A stretch of 64,000 nt of DNA from Yeguia hominis (GTDB lineage: Bacteria; Bacillota; Clostridia; Oscillospirales; Acutalibacteraceae). The DNA lies in contig NZ_JACRSN010000003.1 of assembly GCF_014384705.1 (NCBI RefSeq), positions 124,001 through 188,000 of the forward strand. Reading direction: 5' to 3'. The notes under the pieces were generated by a model. It was not told where the DNA came from. It did not search any database and worked only from the letters and a program-made list of their open reading frames with translations. A program made the position numbers and the translations under genes. The stretch's first letter is position 1. Every line of letters starts with the position of its first letter. Shown here piece after piece: positions 42,514-49,956 of the stretch.

Positions 42514-42537
42514 CAAATTGACAAGGATTTCAATTTG
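42514..42537. promoter_or_regulatory. Dyad overlapping a TTGACA element
   Basis: CAAATTGA (42514-42521) and TCAATTTG (42530-42537) are exact inverted arms with an 8-base spacer. A consensus TTGACA (42518-42523) overlaps the left arm; a -10 at normal spacing is not obvious. It is a candidate operator of the polyol operon. Confidence 0.5.
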
Positions 42538-42639
42538 TTGTGCCTTTATAGAAAAGTGAGTTCGAAAAAGAACACGGGCCGGTAACGGAAAGCTGTTTTG
42601 TGAAAAAATGGCGGACCGACGGCCCTAATGCGTCACTGC

Positions 42640-42662
42640 TTTTGTAAAGCTAGTTTACAAAA
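42640..42662. promoter_or_regulatory. Candidate ROK-repressor operator before the dehydrogenase
   Basis: TTTTGTAAA (42640-42648), 5 bases, TTTACAAAA (42654-42662): a perfect 9-base dyad just upstream of the ribosome site. Similar half-sites TTTTGTAGAAAA (42468-42479) and TTTTGTGAAAAA (42596-42607) occur in the same gap. ROK repressors such as XylR bind comparable AT-rich dyads. Confidence 0.65.
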
Positions 42663-42688
42663 CAAAACAGGAAAGTGAGGATTCAAAA

Positions 42689-43783
42689 ATGAGTGGATTA
42701 CCGGAAAAAATGCGCGCAATTGTTGCCTATGCGCCTGGCGATTACCGCTTTGAACTGGTGGATACACCGCACGCAGGCGAAGGAGAAATGATTCTGAAGG
42801 TCGAAGCCTGCGGAATTTGCGCAGGCGATACCAAAGCGTTTAAGGGTGCGCCGAGCTTTTGGGGCGGCGACGGCAACCCGCCGTACATCAAAGCGCCGAT
42901 GATTCCCGGCCACGAATTCGTGGGACGCGTCGTGAAAATGGGACCGAACGTAAAGGGCAACTGGAAGATCGGAGACCGGATCTGCCCGGAGCAGATTGTT
43001 CCCTGCGGCGAGTGCATGTCCTGCAAAACCGGACGGCACTGGATGTGTGAAAAGCACGATCTGTTCGGCTTCCAGAACAATGTCAACGGCGGTATGGCCG
43101 AATATGTCCGCCTGACCAAAGAAGCGATTAATTATCTCGTACCGGACGATCTTCCGATCGAGAAGGCGATTCTGATAGAACCGTACGGCTGTTCGTATCA
43201 CTGCGTCGAACGCGCGGGCATCGACGTCAAGGACGTTGTGGTGCTTTCCGGCGTCGGAACGCTGGGCCTCGGCATGGTCGGTGCCATCCGTCAGCGGAAC
43301 CCGAAATGCCTTGTGGTACTCGATATGAAGGACGAGCGCCTGGAACTGGCAAAGAAATTCGGCGCGGACGTCGTGATGAACCCCGGAAAAACAGACGTCG
43401 TCAAGGCAATCAAGGAAATGACAGGCGGCTACGGCTGCGATATCTACATCGAAGCAACCGGCCATCCGGCAAGCGTGCAGCAGGGCCTCGAAGCGATCCG
43501 CAAGATGGGCACCTTTGTAGAGTTCAGCGTGTTCGGCGATCTGGTCAAGGTGGACTGGAGCATCATCAGCGACCGCAAAGAACTCAACCTGCTCGGTTCG
43601 CACCTGAGCCCGTACTGCTATGACACGGTCATTGAGTGGATTGCAAACGGCAAACTGCCGACCGAAGGCGTGGTTACGCACAAATTCCCGCTGGAAAAAT
43701 GGGAAGAGGGCTTCCATCTTGCAACCACCGGCGAAGGCGGTGCGCTTAAGGTCATTCTCGTTCCTGATATGAAAGCAGAATAA
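42689..43783 (+). CDS. Zinc-dependent alcohol/polyol dehydrogenase
   Basis: A 364-residue MDR-superfamily dehydrogenase. The catalytic zinc site is EACGICAGDTK (Cys near 41) with GHEFVG (His near 73); the structural zinc motif is CGECMSCKTGRHWMC (four Cys). The Rossmann loop is GVGTLGLGMVG. The enzyme oxidises an alcohol with NAD(P). It heads an operon with dhaK, dhaL and an rpiB-like isomerase, so the likely substrate is a tetritol or similar polyol giving erythrulose. This is inference from context. Confidence 0.88.
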   Translation: MSGLPEKMRAIVAYAPGDYRFELVDTPHAGEGEMILKVEACGICAGDTKAFKGAPSFWGGDGNPPYIKAPMIPGHEFVGRVVKMGPNVKGNWKIGDRICPEQIVPCGECMSCKTGRHWMCEKHDLFGFQNNVNGGMAEYVRLTKEAINYLVPDDLPIEKAILIEPYGCSYHCVERAGIDVKDVVVLSGVGTLGLGMVGAIRQRNPKCLVVLDMKDERLELAKKFGADVVMNPGKTDVVKAIKEMTGGYGCDIYIEATGHPASVQQGLEAIRKMGTFVEFSVFGDLVKVDWSIISDRKELNLLGSHLSPYCYDTVIEWIANGKLPTEGVVTHKFPLEKWEEGFHLATTGEGGALKVILVPDMKAE

Positions 43784-43796
43784 GGAGGATATCACA

Positions 43797-44792
43797 ATGC
43801 AGCGTATTTTAAATAATCCGGACAATATTGTCGATGAGATGCTCAAAGGCTTTTTGAAAACACATTCTGATATTGTAGAAGCAACAGAAAATCCCCGCGT
43901 TGTCAAAGCGAAGGGCGTTCCGGCGGATCGGGTCGGCGTGGTGACCGGCGGCGGTTCCGGACACAAGCCTGCGTTTGTCGGTTATGTCGGTGAAAATCTC
44001 TGCGATGCAGCGGCAGTCGGCGAGATTTTCTCTTCTCCGACAGCGGCGGCGTTCCTCGACGCGTTCAAAGTTGCCAACAGCGGAAAGGGCGTTGCGTGCC
44101 TGTACGGCAACTATTCCGGCGATAACATGAACGTCAAGATGGCGGTGAAAATGGCCAAGAAAGCCGGCATCGAAGTCAAAACGGTCATCGCGAACGACGA
44201 CGTTGCTTCCGCGCCGAAGGATCAGCGCGAAAAACGCCGCGGCGTTGCGGGCGAAATCCTGATGTGGAAGGCTGCCGGTGCAAAAGCGGCGACCGGCGCG
44301 TCTCTCGACGAGGTGATCGCGACCGCGCAGAAGGCAATTGACAACACGCGCAGCGTCGGCATCGGCCTGACGCCCTGCACACTGCCGGCAGTCGGACATC
44401 CGAACTTTGAAATCAAAGAGGGCACCATGGAAGTGGGGATCGGCCACCACGGAGAGCCGGGCGTAGCGGTTTGCGCATTGGAACCCGCCGCACAGATGGC
44501 AAAGCGGATGGTGGATATCGTGGTTCCGGATTACCCGTTTGAGGCCGGCGACGAAGTTGTCGTGCTGGTTTCCGGTCTGGGCGCCACGCCGGTTATGGAG
44601 CTGTATGTTCTCTATGATGAGATCGACAAGCTCCTGACGGAAAAAGGCATCAAGACGCACCGTGCATATGTCGGCAACTACTTTACTTCGCTCGACATGA
44701 TGGGCGCTACGCTGACGGTGATGAAGCTGGACGAAGAACTCAAAACGCTGATGGACGCGCCTTGCTACAGCATGGGCCTGAAGCAGAAATAA
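43797..44792 (+). CDS. dhaK: Dihydroxyacetone-kinase-type subunit DhaK
   Basis: A 331-residue DhaK-domain protein with VTGGGSGHKPAFVGYVGENLCDAAAVGEIFSSPT split over the substrate loop, YSGDNMNVKMA, and GIGHHGEPG, where the His that forms the covalent hemiaminal with the ketone sits. It binds the keto-sugar (dihydroxyacetone or erythrulose) while DhaL supplies the nucleotide site. AAGGAGG lies upstream. Length and motifs are normal. Confidence 0.92.
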   Translation: MQRILNNPDNIVDEMLKGFLKTHSDIVEATENPRVVKAKGVPADRVGVVTGGGSGHKPAFVGYVGENLCDAAAVGEIFSSPTAAAFLDAFKVANSGKGVACLYGNYSGDNMNVKMAVKMAKKAGIEVKTVIANDDVASAPKDQREKRRGVAGEILMWKAAGAKAATGASLDEVIATAQKAIDNTRSVGIGLTPCTLPAVGHPNFEIKEGTMEVGIGHHGEPGVAVCALEPAAQMAKRMVDIVVPDYPFEAGDEVVVLVSGLGATPVMELYVLYDEIDKLLTEKGIKTHRAYVGNYFTSLDMMGATLTVMKLDEELKTLMDAPCYSMGLKQK

Positions 44793-44804
44793 GGAGGAGT
44801 AGGC

Positions 44805-45443
44805 ATGGGCGTATTTCACAATGCGGACGGAAAACCCGTTCTGCTCAAAATGGTGGAGGCCATTCAGGAAAACAAAGCATATCTCGGCGAGGTTGACGGC
44901 CTGATCGGCGACGGCGACCACGGCATGAATATGAATAAGGGTTTTACGATGTTTGGCGAGCGCATTGCCGGCGAGGAGATTTCCTTTACAGAAGGCCTTG
45001 ATACCCTCGGAACACTGCTCTTCTCGGAAATCGGCGGATCGATGGGTCCGATTTACGGAACGATCTTTATGGATATGGCAGAGGCCGGCGAGGACTTCGA
45101 CGAGATCGGCGCGGCAGAACTGGAAACGATGCTCGGCGCAGGCATGGACGGCCTGTTTGAGATTGTGGACGCGCGCGTCGGCGACAAGACGCTTGTCGAC
45201 ACGCTTTCTCCGGCGAAAGATGCGCTGCACGCGGCAGCAGAGAGCGGCAAACCGTTTTCTGAGGCGCTTTCGGACATGAAGGCGGCCGCTGCTGCGGGTC
45301 GCGATTCGACGAAAGATCTCGTTGCGAAATACGGACGTTCCAGCCGTCTCGGCGAACGTTCGCGCGGCGTGCTGGACGCGGGGGCAACCTCGTGCTGCAT
45401 CATCCTGACCGCAATGGCGGACGGCATCCAGGCACTGCTGTAA
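44805..45443 (+). CDS. dhaL: Dihydroxyacetone-kinase-type subunit DhaL
   Basis: A 212-residue nucleotide-binding subunit. The metal-binding motif is LIGDGDHGMNMNKGF (three Asp, residues about 26-40) and GSMGPIYGTIFMDMA and GRSSRLGERSRGVLDAGATS follow. In PTS-type systems DhaL carries a bound ADP that DhaM rephosphorylates; in single-chain kinases the same fold uses ATP. No DhaM gene is visible here. Confidence 0.92.
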   Translation: MGVFHNADGKPVLLKMVEAIQENKAYLGEVDGLIGDGDHGMNMNKGFTMFGERIAGEEISFTEGLDTLGTLLFSEIGGSMGPIYGTIFMDMAEAGEDFDEIGAAELETMLGAGMDGLFEIVDARVGDKTLVDTLSPAKDALHAAAESGKPFSEALSDMKAAAAAGRDSTKDLVAKYGRSSRLGERSRGVLDAGATSCCIILTAMADGIQALL

Positions 45444-45464
45444 GAGAAAGGAACCTGAAACGAT

Positions 45465-45923
45465 ATGCGGAAATTTGTAATCGGCTGCGACAATGCAGTT
45501 GTCGAAATGAAGGACACGCTCAAAGCGTTTTTGCAGAAGCAGGGCGCGGAAGTGGAGGATGTCGGGTGCTTTTCTTCGGATGACCCGACCAACTATCCGA
45601 CCATTGCAGAAAAGGCCTGCAACCTGATTGCGGAAAGCGGCTTTGAGAAGCGCGGTGTGCTGGTTTGCGGAACCGGAATCGGCATGTGCATGACGGCCAA
45701 TAAGTGCAAGGGCATCCGTGCAGCGGTCGGACATGATATTTTCTCCGCACGGCGGTCGATTTTGAGCAACGACGGCAACGTGATCTGCTTTGGCGCGCGG
45801 GTAATCGGGCCGGAGCTTGCGAAAGCGATCCTCGGCGAATGGATGACGCTCGAATACATGGACGGACCTTCCACCCCGAAGGTGCAGGAGATCATCGCGC
45901 TGGAAGAACGCAACATGCGCTGA
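45465..45923 (+). CDS. RpiB/LacAB-family sugar-phosphate isomerase
   Basis: A 152-residue protein of the RpiB/LacAB family: active-site loop GVLVCGTGIGMCM with the catalytic Cys (about residue 68), GHDIFSARRSILSNDGNVICFG, and an N-terminal VIGCDNAVVEMK in which Asn replaces the His of the canonical DHAG motif. RpiB enzymes interconvert aldose and ketose phosphates. As the last gene of the operon it could isomerise erythrulose-4-phosphate to erythrose-4-phosphate, as described for DerI-like enzymes; ribose-5-phosphate isomerase activity is the alternative. Confidence 0.85.
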   Translation: MRKFVIGCDNAVVEMKDTLKAFLQKQGAEVEDVGCFSSDDPTNYPTIAEKACNLIAESGFEKRGVLVCGTGIGMCMTANKCKGIRAAVGHDIFSARRSILSNDGNVICFGARVIGPELAKAILGEWMTLEYMDGPSTPKVQEIIALEERNMR

Positions 45924-46021
45924 GCATGTGCCGTTCAAAACGCCAGTTACACATCGATTGATAGCATCCGGCGGTTTCTGCCTTATATTGCGGCAGAAAT
46001 CATCTAACATCTCCCAAAGGA

Positions 46022-46076
46022 AAAGCCACCGCTTCGGCAGATTTGAAACTGCCCAGAGCGGTGGCTTTCCTGTTTT
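46022..46076 (+). terminator. Terminator of the polyol operon
   Basis: AAAGCCACCGCT (46022-46033) and AGCGGTGGCTTT (46057-46068) pair perfectly over 12 bp, with a nested GGCAG/CTGCC; CCTGTTTTG follows. Confidence 0.85.
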
Positions 46077-46419
46077 GAAAACGAAAGAAATTTCAATCGC
46101 ATGTTTTTTGTATAGCCGCTTTTGCAGACACGAATTCTTTCGGCGTTTTAAAAACCGAAACGCACAGGAAAAAGGCATCCTTGTCCTGTGTCAGATGAAT
46201 TTCTCAAGGCAAATCGGAAAGGAACCTTTCCTTTCAAATGGGGAAAAGGTGATGCAATCAAGGCGCATGTCAGGGCGGCAGAACCGCGGCTTTTGCCCAA
46301 TCGGTATCATTGAGATCCGGCGTGCCTCGGCGCCGCAGACGCGCTTATCCCGATGGATGAAAGCCTAGAAAGAAAGTCCACGGAAGAAAGCCCGCAGATG
46401 GGAAACCCGCGAAACGCGG
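46077..46419. other. Gap between the polyol operon and vanW
   Basis: I see no gene. GGAAAGG-AA-CCTTTCC (46216-46231) is a short palindrome. A weak hairpin (AACCGCG/CGCGGTT) close to 46410 could end the vanW transcript on the minus strand. Confidence 0.4.
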
Positions 46420-47832
46420 TTAGTCCTCGTTTTCGCGGAGCGCATCGATGTCGGTTCCGGGTCCGACTTTATAGAGTGGAGCAACTTCGCTGTAGTAGGA
46501 GTCCGGCAGATCCTCGCGCCGGACTTCCTCGCCGTTTTTATAATAAATACGCCAGGCAACCGCCTTAATTCCTTCATATCCGGTGCGGTCAAGCTCGACC
46601 TCGCCTTTTTTCAGGCTGTCGTCCTCTTCGTATTCGGCGTCCGGCATGGGGATGGTCTCCGTGCGTTTGCTGCCGACTTCAATCTCGTCGAATTCGTCGG
46701 TGATGTACCCGTAAATCGTGGCGGTCAGACGGTTGTCCTCCATGGCGGCGGAAAGATAAATCGGATACGCGGTCACATTTTGCAGGCGGAGATCGACATA
46801 AGGATAATCGACCGTCGCGTCAAGGCCTTCCGGCGCATAGGAGGACGGCCGCAGGTGGCAGTACCGCTCAATGATGGCCATATTGGCGCGCAGGGCACAG
46901 CCGTAGATGGTGGTGGCAGCCTGACAGATTCCGCCGCCGCTTTCCTGAATCAGCTTGCCGTCTTTCCAAGCGCCTGCCGGAAGCCATCCCAAGCTTTCGT
47001 CCATGCTGTTGCCGACAAATTCATGGAAGGAGAAAATTCCGCCGGCCGGAATGGTTTGCCGGTCGAGAAGCCCCATCGCCTTTTTCATGTTCTGGTTGGC
47101 GTTTCCGCCATTGGTGGATTCGGTCGAAAAGCTGGCAACCTTACCGGTTTTGGCCTGAAGCGATTCCAGCGTTGTGGTAAACGGAACCGCGGAGACAGGA
47201 ACCTCGATCTCTCCGCTGTGCGTGTCCGATTCCAGCGTTTGAATGATGGCAGCTTCGAGCGCTTCCGTATCAACTGCGCGTCCGTCTTTGCCGTCGGTAT
47301 ACGTAAAGGTCAGCGTGTCGAAATCAAAGTCTGCGATATCCGGTTCAACCGGATCCTCAGAAATGTTCTCTGCAAATTCGGCAATTTTGCTTTCCAGCAT
47401 GCCGTAGCGCAGAGTCGGCGTCAGCGTATAGGTTTTGCCGGCCGGTGTGCCGTCCGATGCGAGCGCTTTCGGGTAGGTGTTGCTGTAAACGGCGGCCTCC
47501 TGAAGGACTTCGTCGGTATTGAATTCGATCACGAGATCAGAAGCGGTAACCGTAAGGGTCTCTCCGCCGTAAGACGCTGTTACCCGGTAGCGTTCTTCGA
47601 GTTCCGCCTCTGCTTCCGAGAGGGCGCGTTTTGCCTCTTCTTCGGTCATGCCGGAAAGATCGACGTCGGACACGAAAATGCCGGCGGCATACGTGAACGC
47701 TTCGGAAGAATCAGACGGTGCCGACGCAGAACCGGCAGAATCTTTTTCGAAAATGGCGCAGCCGGAAAGCAGGCAAAGCGCACAAATCAGAGACAATGCG
47801 GCAAAAAAACGGGCGCGAAGACGACGGGTCAT
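46420..47832 (-). CDS. VanW family lipoprotein
   Basis: A 470-residue exported protein: lipoprotein signal with lipobox LLSGC (Cys near residue 25), a peptidoglycan-binding-4-like region (about 60-200) and the VanW domain (about 240-370) with IPAGGIFSFHEFVGN, GGGICQAATTIYGCAL and the motif YPYVDLRLQN. VanW was first seen next to vancomycin-resistance genes but is a common wall-associated domain; no resistance function is implied. AAAGGAGG precedes the ATG on the minus strand. It stands alone. Confidence 0.92.
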   Translation of the reverse strand: MTRRLRARFFAALSLICALCLLSGCAIFEKDSAGSASAPSDSSEAFTYAAGIFVSDVDLSGMTEEEAKRALSEAEAELEERYRVTASYGGETLTVTASDLVIEFNTDEVLQEAAVYSNTYPKALASDGTPAGKTYTLTPTLRYGMLESKIAEFAENISEDPVEPDIADFDFDTLTFTYTDGKDGRAVDTEALEAAIIQTLESDTHSGEIEVPVSAVPFTTTLESLQAKTGKVASFSTESTNGGNANQNMKKAMGLLDRQTIPAGGIFSFHEFVGNSMDESLGWLPAGAWKDGKLIQESGGGICQAATTIYGCALRANMAIIERYCHLRPSSYAPEGLDATVDYPYVDLRLQNVTAYPIYLSAAMEDNRLTATIYGYITDEFDEIEVGSKRTETIPMPDAEYEEDDSLKKGEVELDRTGYEGIKAVAWRIYYKNGEEVRREDLPDSYYSEVAPLYKVGPGTDIDALRENED

Positions 47833-47979
47833 CAGGCGGCCTCCTTTGCAGTTTCAAATAAAAGCATGTTACTGTTATTATAAGCATATTTTTGCCTTCT
47901 GGAAAGGAAGGTTACACAATTTTAATCGAATTGTAATGAAAAACGAAAATTTTTAGCTTGCACAAATCAAAAAAGAGGC

Positions 47980-48008
47980 TTGACAGGATAGAAAAACCAT
48001 GATATGCT
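47980..48008 (+). promoter_or_regulatory. Promoter of the DUF2325-DUF3793-flavodoxin operon
   Basis: A consensus TTGACA (47980-47985), a 17-base spacer and TATGCT (48003-48008). Transcription would start near 48015, at the edge of the first operator. Confidence 0.8.
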
Positions 48009-48017
48009 AACAACACG

Positions 48018-48035
48018 AGTTAGATAAAACTAACC
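48018..48035. promoter_or_regulatory. Operator copy 1 (AGTTAG-N6-CTAACC)
   Basis: AGTTAG (48018-48023), ATAAAA and CTAACC (48030-48035) lie just past the predicted transcription start. The half-site resembles DtxR/IdeR-type metal-repressor boxes. Confidence 0.7.
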
Positions 48036-48042
48036 AAAATAA

Positions 48043-48076
48043 AAATGCAGAGCAATGTGCGTTGCATTTCTTTTTT
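48043..48076 (+). other. Possible attenuator hairpin with T-run
   Basis: AAATGCA (48043-48049) can pair with TGCATTT (48063-48069), followed by CTTTTTTAA. An alternative GCAA/TTGC pairing inside it competes. It lies between the two operators, upstream of the first ribosome site. Confidence 0.35.
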
Positions 48077-48083
48077 AATCAGG

Positions 48084-48101
48084 AGTTAGCGCAAACTAAC
48101 T
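48084..48101. promoter_or_regulatory. Operator copy 2 (AGTTAG-N6-CTAACT)
   Basis: AGTTAG (48084-48089), CGCAAA and CTAACT (48096-48101), exact inverted half-sites, 66 bases after copy 1 and directly before the AAGGAGG ribosome site of the first gene. Confidence 0.7.
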
Positions 48102-48119
48102 AGCAAGGAGGATGAACGG

Positions 48120-48410
48120 ATGAGCGTAGTCATCGTTGGCGGAAACGAGCGGATGGTCTGTCAATATGAAGATATTTGCCGGCAGCACGGATGCCGGGCA
48201 AAGGTGTTTGTAAAGGAAAGCGGCGCGCTGAAAAAGAAACTGGGATGTCCGGATCTTCTGATTCTGCTGACCAATACGGTTTCCCATAAAATGGTTCTGA
48301 GCGCTGTCGGTGAGGCAAAGCGGAACAACATTCCGATTGCGCGGATCCATTCGAGCAGCGCGTCCGCACTGCACAATCTTCTGTGCGGCTACTGCGGCGG
48401 GAGGGGATAA
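48120..48410 (+). CDS. DUF2325 protein
   Basis: A 96-residue protein beginning MSVVIVGGNERMVCQYEDIC, the DUF2325 start, and ending SASALHNLLCGYCGGRG. It has several cysteines (C21, C25 near the N-terminus; CGYC at the end) that might bind metal. Its role is unknown, but in Clostridia it recurs beside DUF3793 and flavodoxin in iron-linked clusters. AAGGAGG lies 8 bases upstream. Confidence 0.88.
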   Translation: MSVVIVGGNERMVCQYEDICRQHGCRAKVFVKESGALKKKLGCPDLLILLTNTVSHKMVLSAVGEAKRNNIPIARIHSSSASALHNLLCGYCGGRG

Positions 48411-48413
48411 GCA

Positions 48414-48986
48414 TTGGGAGAGCTTTTGGTGCGGTACTGTGCGCCGACCCTGGCAGGGCTCAAGACCGGAAGCCTTTTTAGCGTTTCGGCATCCTCTCCG
48501 GCAGCGCTTGCGCGTGAACTGCGGGATTGGAACCGACGGCTGAATGCAAAAGATGTGGCGATTTGCGCGCTTCGTCTCCGGCAGGGGAAGGCGCTGATTT
48601 ATGTCTACCGCAAAGCGATGCTTGCGCAGGATTTGCAGAAAAAGGACGTACAGGCGGTGCTGCAGAAAGCAAAATATTCCGGATTTTCCGATCACCGGTG
48701 GATGCTGCTGCAGCTTCGGGAACGAATTTTGCATGCAGAGGGCTTTCCGCATGAAATCGGACTGTTCCTGGGATATCCGGCGGAGGATGTCCGGGGCTTT
48801 ATGGAAAAGAAGGGCAAGGACTGCCATCTGGTCGGATGCTGGAAGGTGTATGGCGACGCGGCATGTGCCGAGCGCCGGTTTGCCCGATATCAAAAATGCA
48901 AACAGGTCTATTTGCGCCAGTTTTCGGATGGCCGGTCGGTGGAGCAGCTTACCGTTGCATTCCGCAGACCGCCGAAAGCGGTGTGA
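48414..48986 (+). CDS. DUF3793 protein
   Basis: A 190-residue DUF3793 protein: MGELLVRYCAPTLAGLKTGSLF at the N-terminus, VYRKAMLAQDL in the middle, and PHEIGLFLGYPAEDVRGFM and CWKVYGDAACAERRFARYQKC toward the C-terminus. The start is TTG at 48414, 3 bases after the previous stop and preceded by GGGAGGGG. No function is known; its constant linkage with flavodoxin suggests an iron- or heme-related role. Confidence 0.88.
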   Translation: MGELLVRYCAPTLAGLKTGSLFSVSASSPAALARELRDWNRRLNAKDVAICALRLRQGKALIYVYRKAMLAQDLQKKDVQAVLQKAKYSGFSDHRWMLLQLRERILHAEGFPHEIGLFLGYPAEDVRGFMEKKGKDCHLVGCWKVYGDAACAERRFARYQKCKQVYLRQFSDGRSVEQLTVAFRRPPKAV

Positions 48987-49021
48987 CAGAGATATATTTC
49001 AGGAAAAGAGGTCATGAGAAC

Positions 49022-49444
49022 ATGAAAGCAGCAGTTGTTTATTGGAGCGGTACGGGAAATACAGAAGCGATGGCGAATGAAGTGGCACAGGGGTGCCGTG
49101 CAGCAGGCGCAGAGGTCGCAGTGTTGCAGGCGTCGGAATTTTCGGCAGACCAGATGGATACCTTTGACGCGGTAGCCTTTGGCTGCCCGTCCATGGGGGA
49201 TGAGCAGCTTGAGGAAAGCGAGTTCGAGCCGATGTTTCAGAGCTGTGAGGAGAAGCTGTCCGGAAAGCGGATCGTGCTGTTTGGCTCTTACGGATGGGGA
49301 GACGGCGCGTGGATGCGCGATTGGGAAGAAGCCTGCAAAGCGCAGGGTGCAGATTTGGCGGCGGATTTTGTAATCTGCAATGATGCGCCGGACGAGGACG
49401 CCTGCGCGGCCTGCAGAGCGCTTGGCGCAGCGCTGGTCGGATAA
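49022..49444 (+). CDS. Flavodoxin
   Basis: A 140-residue flavodoxin with the FMN phosphate loop YWSGTGNTEAMA (residues 7-18), GCPSMGDEQLEESEFEPMF and FGSYGWGDGAWMRDWE. It is a low-potential electron carrier that can replace ferredoxin when iron is short, which fits the metal-type operators of this operon. The ATG at 49022 lies just after an AGAGGTC site; an upstream frame is the shadow of DUF3793. Confidence 0.94.
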   Translation: MKAAVVYWSGTGNTEAMANEVAQGCRAAGAEVAVLQASEFSADQMDTFDAVAFGCPSMGDEQLEESEFEPMFQSCEEKLSGKRIVLFGSYGWGDGAWMRDWEEACKAQGADLAADFVICNDAPDEDACAACRALGAALVG

Positions 49445-49475
49445 CCGAACCGCAATCCATTTTTATAAACCCAGA

Positions 49476-49513
49476 CCCGCCGGCGGAGTTTCTCTCTGCC
49501 AGGCGGGCTTTTT
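49476..49513 (+). terminator. Terminator after flavodoxin
   Basis: CCCGCC (49476-49481) pairs with GGCGGG (49502-49507), with an inner GGC/GCC, followed by CTTTTT. Confidence 0.75.
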
Positions 49514-49956
49514 GTGATTTTGGTCTCTCACTTTTTTAAGAAAGGCCTGTTCCGAAATGATCCTCTTCCGGATCTTTACGGTTGGAGACTGGCGGAAGAG
49601 ATGCTTTGAAATCGGCCCCGGCTGGCTTACGGTATGGCGGCTTCTGAACTCGCTTCCCGTCAGGGCGGTTCTGACTGCCTTGATGCGAGAATCATTCGGA
49701 ATGAAACGGTTTTTTTCGAAACGAAATGTTTTTATTTTTTTCTTGAAATTTGGGAAATCGGTGTTTTTCCTGCAAAAAAGCTGTTATGATAAGCGCAGAA
49801 CCAACACATACTGTAAAAAAGAAAGCCTTTGCCCGGAATCGTTGCAAAGAAGGAATCAAACGGGCAGGTTTTACGGCAAATGGGTGTTCCGCACGTTTCG
49901 GAGAATTTTGAAAACGCAGGAATCGTGCCGAAAATTACGGGAATGGAGACGTTTTG
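49514..49956. other. Gap before the metallophosphoesterase
   Basis: About 440 bases. An open frame runs through from 49557 but has no ribosome site and later collides with the metallophosphoesterase gene. TATGAT near 49787 could be a -10, but I see no matching -35. Confidence 0.35.

Noticed and set aside
43809..46178. 789-residue open frame on the minus strand over dhaK, dhaL and rpiB
   Set aside because: It is antisense to three well-supported genes, has no ribosome site and no recognisable motif; long antisense frames are common in this GC-rich codon usage.
46420..47832. VanW as a vancomycin-resistance determinant
   Set aside because: VanW domains are widespread wall-associated proteins; no vanA/B, vanH, vanX or vanRS genes are near it.
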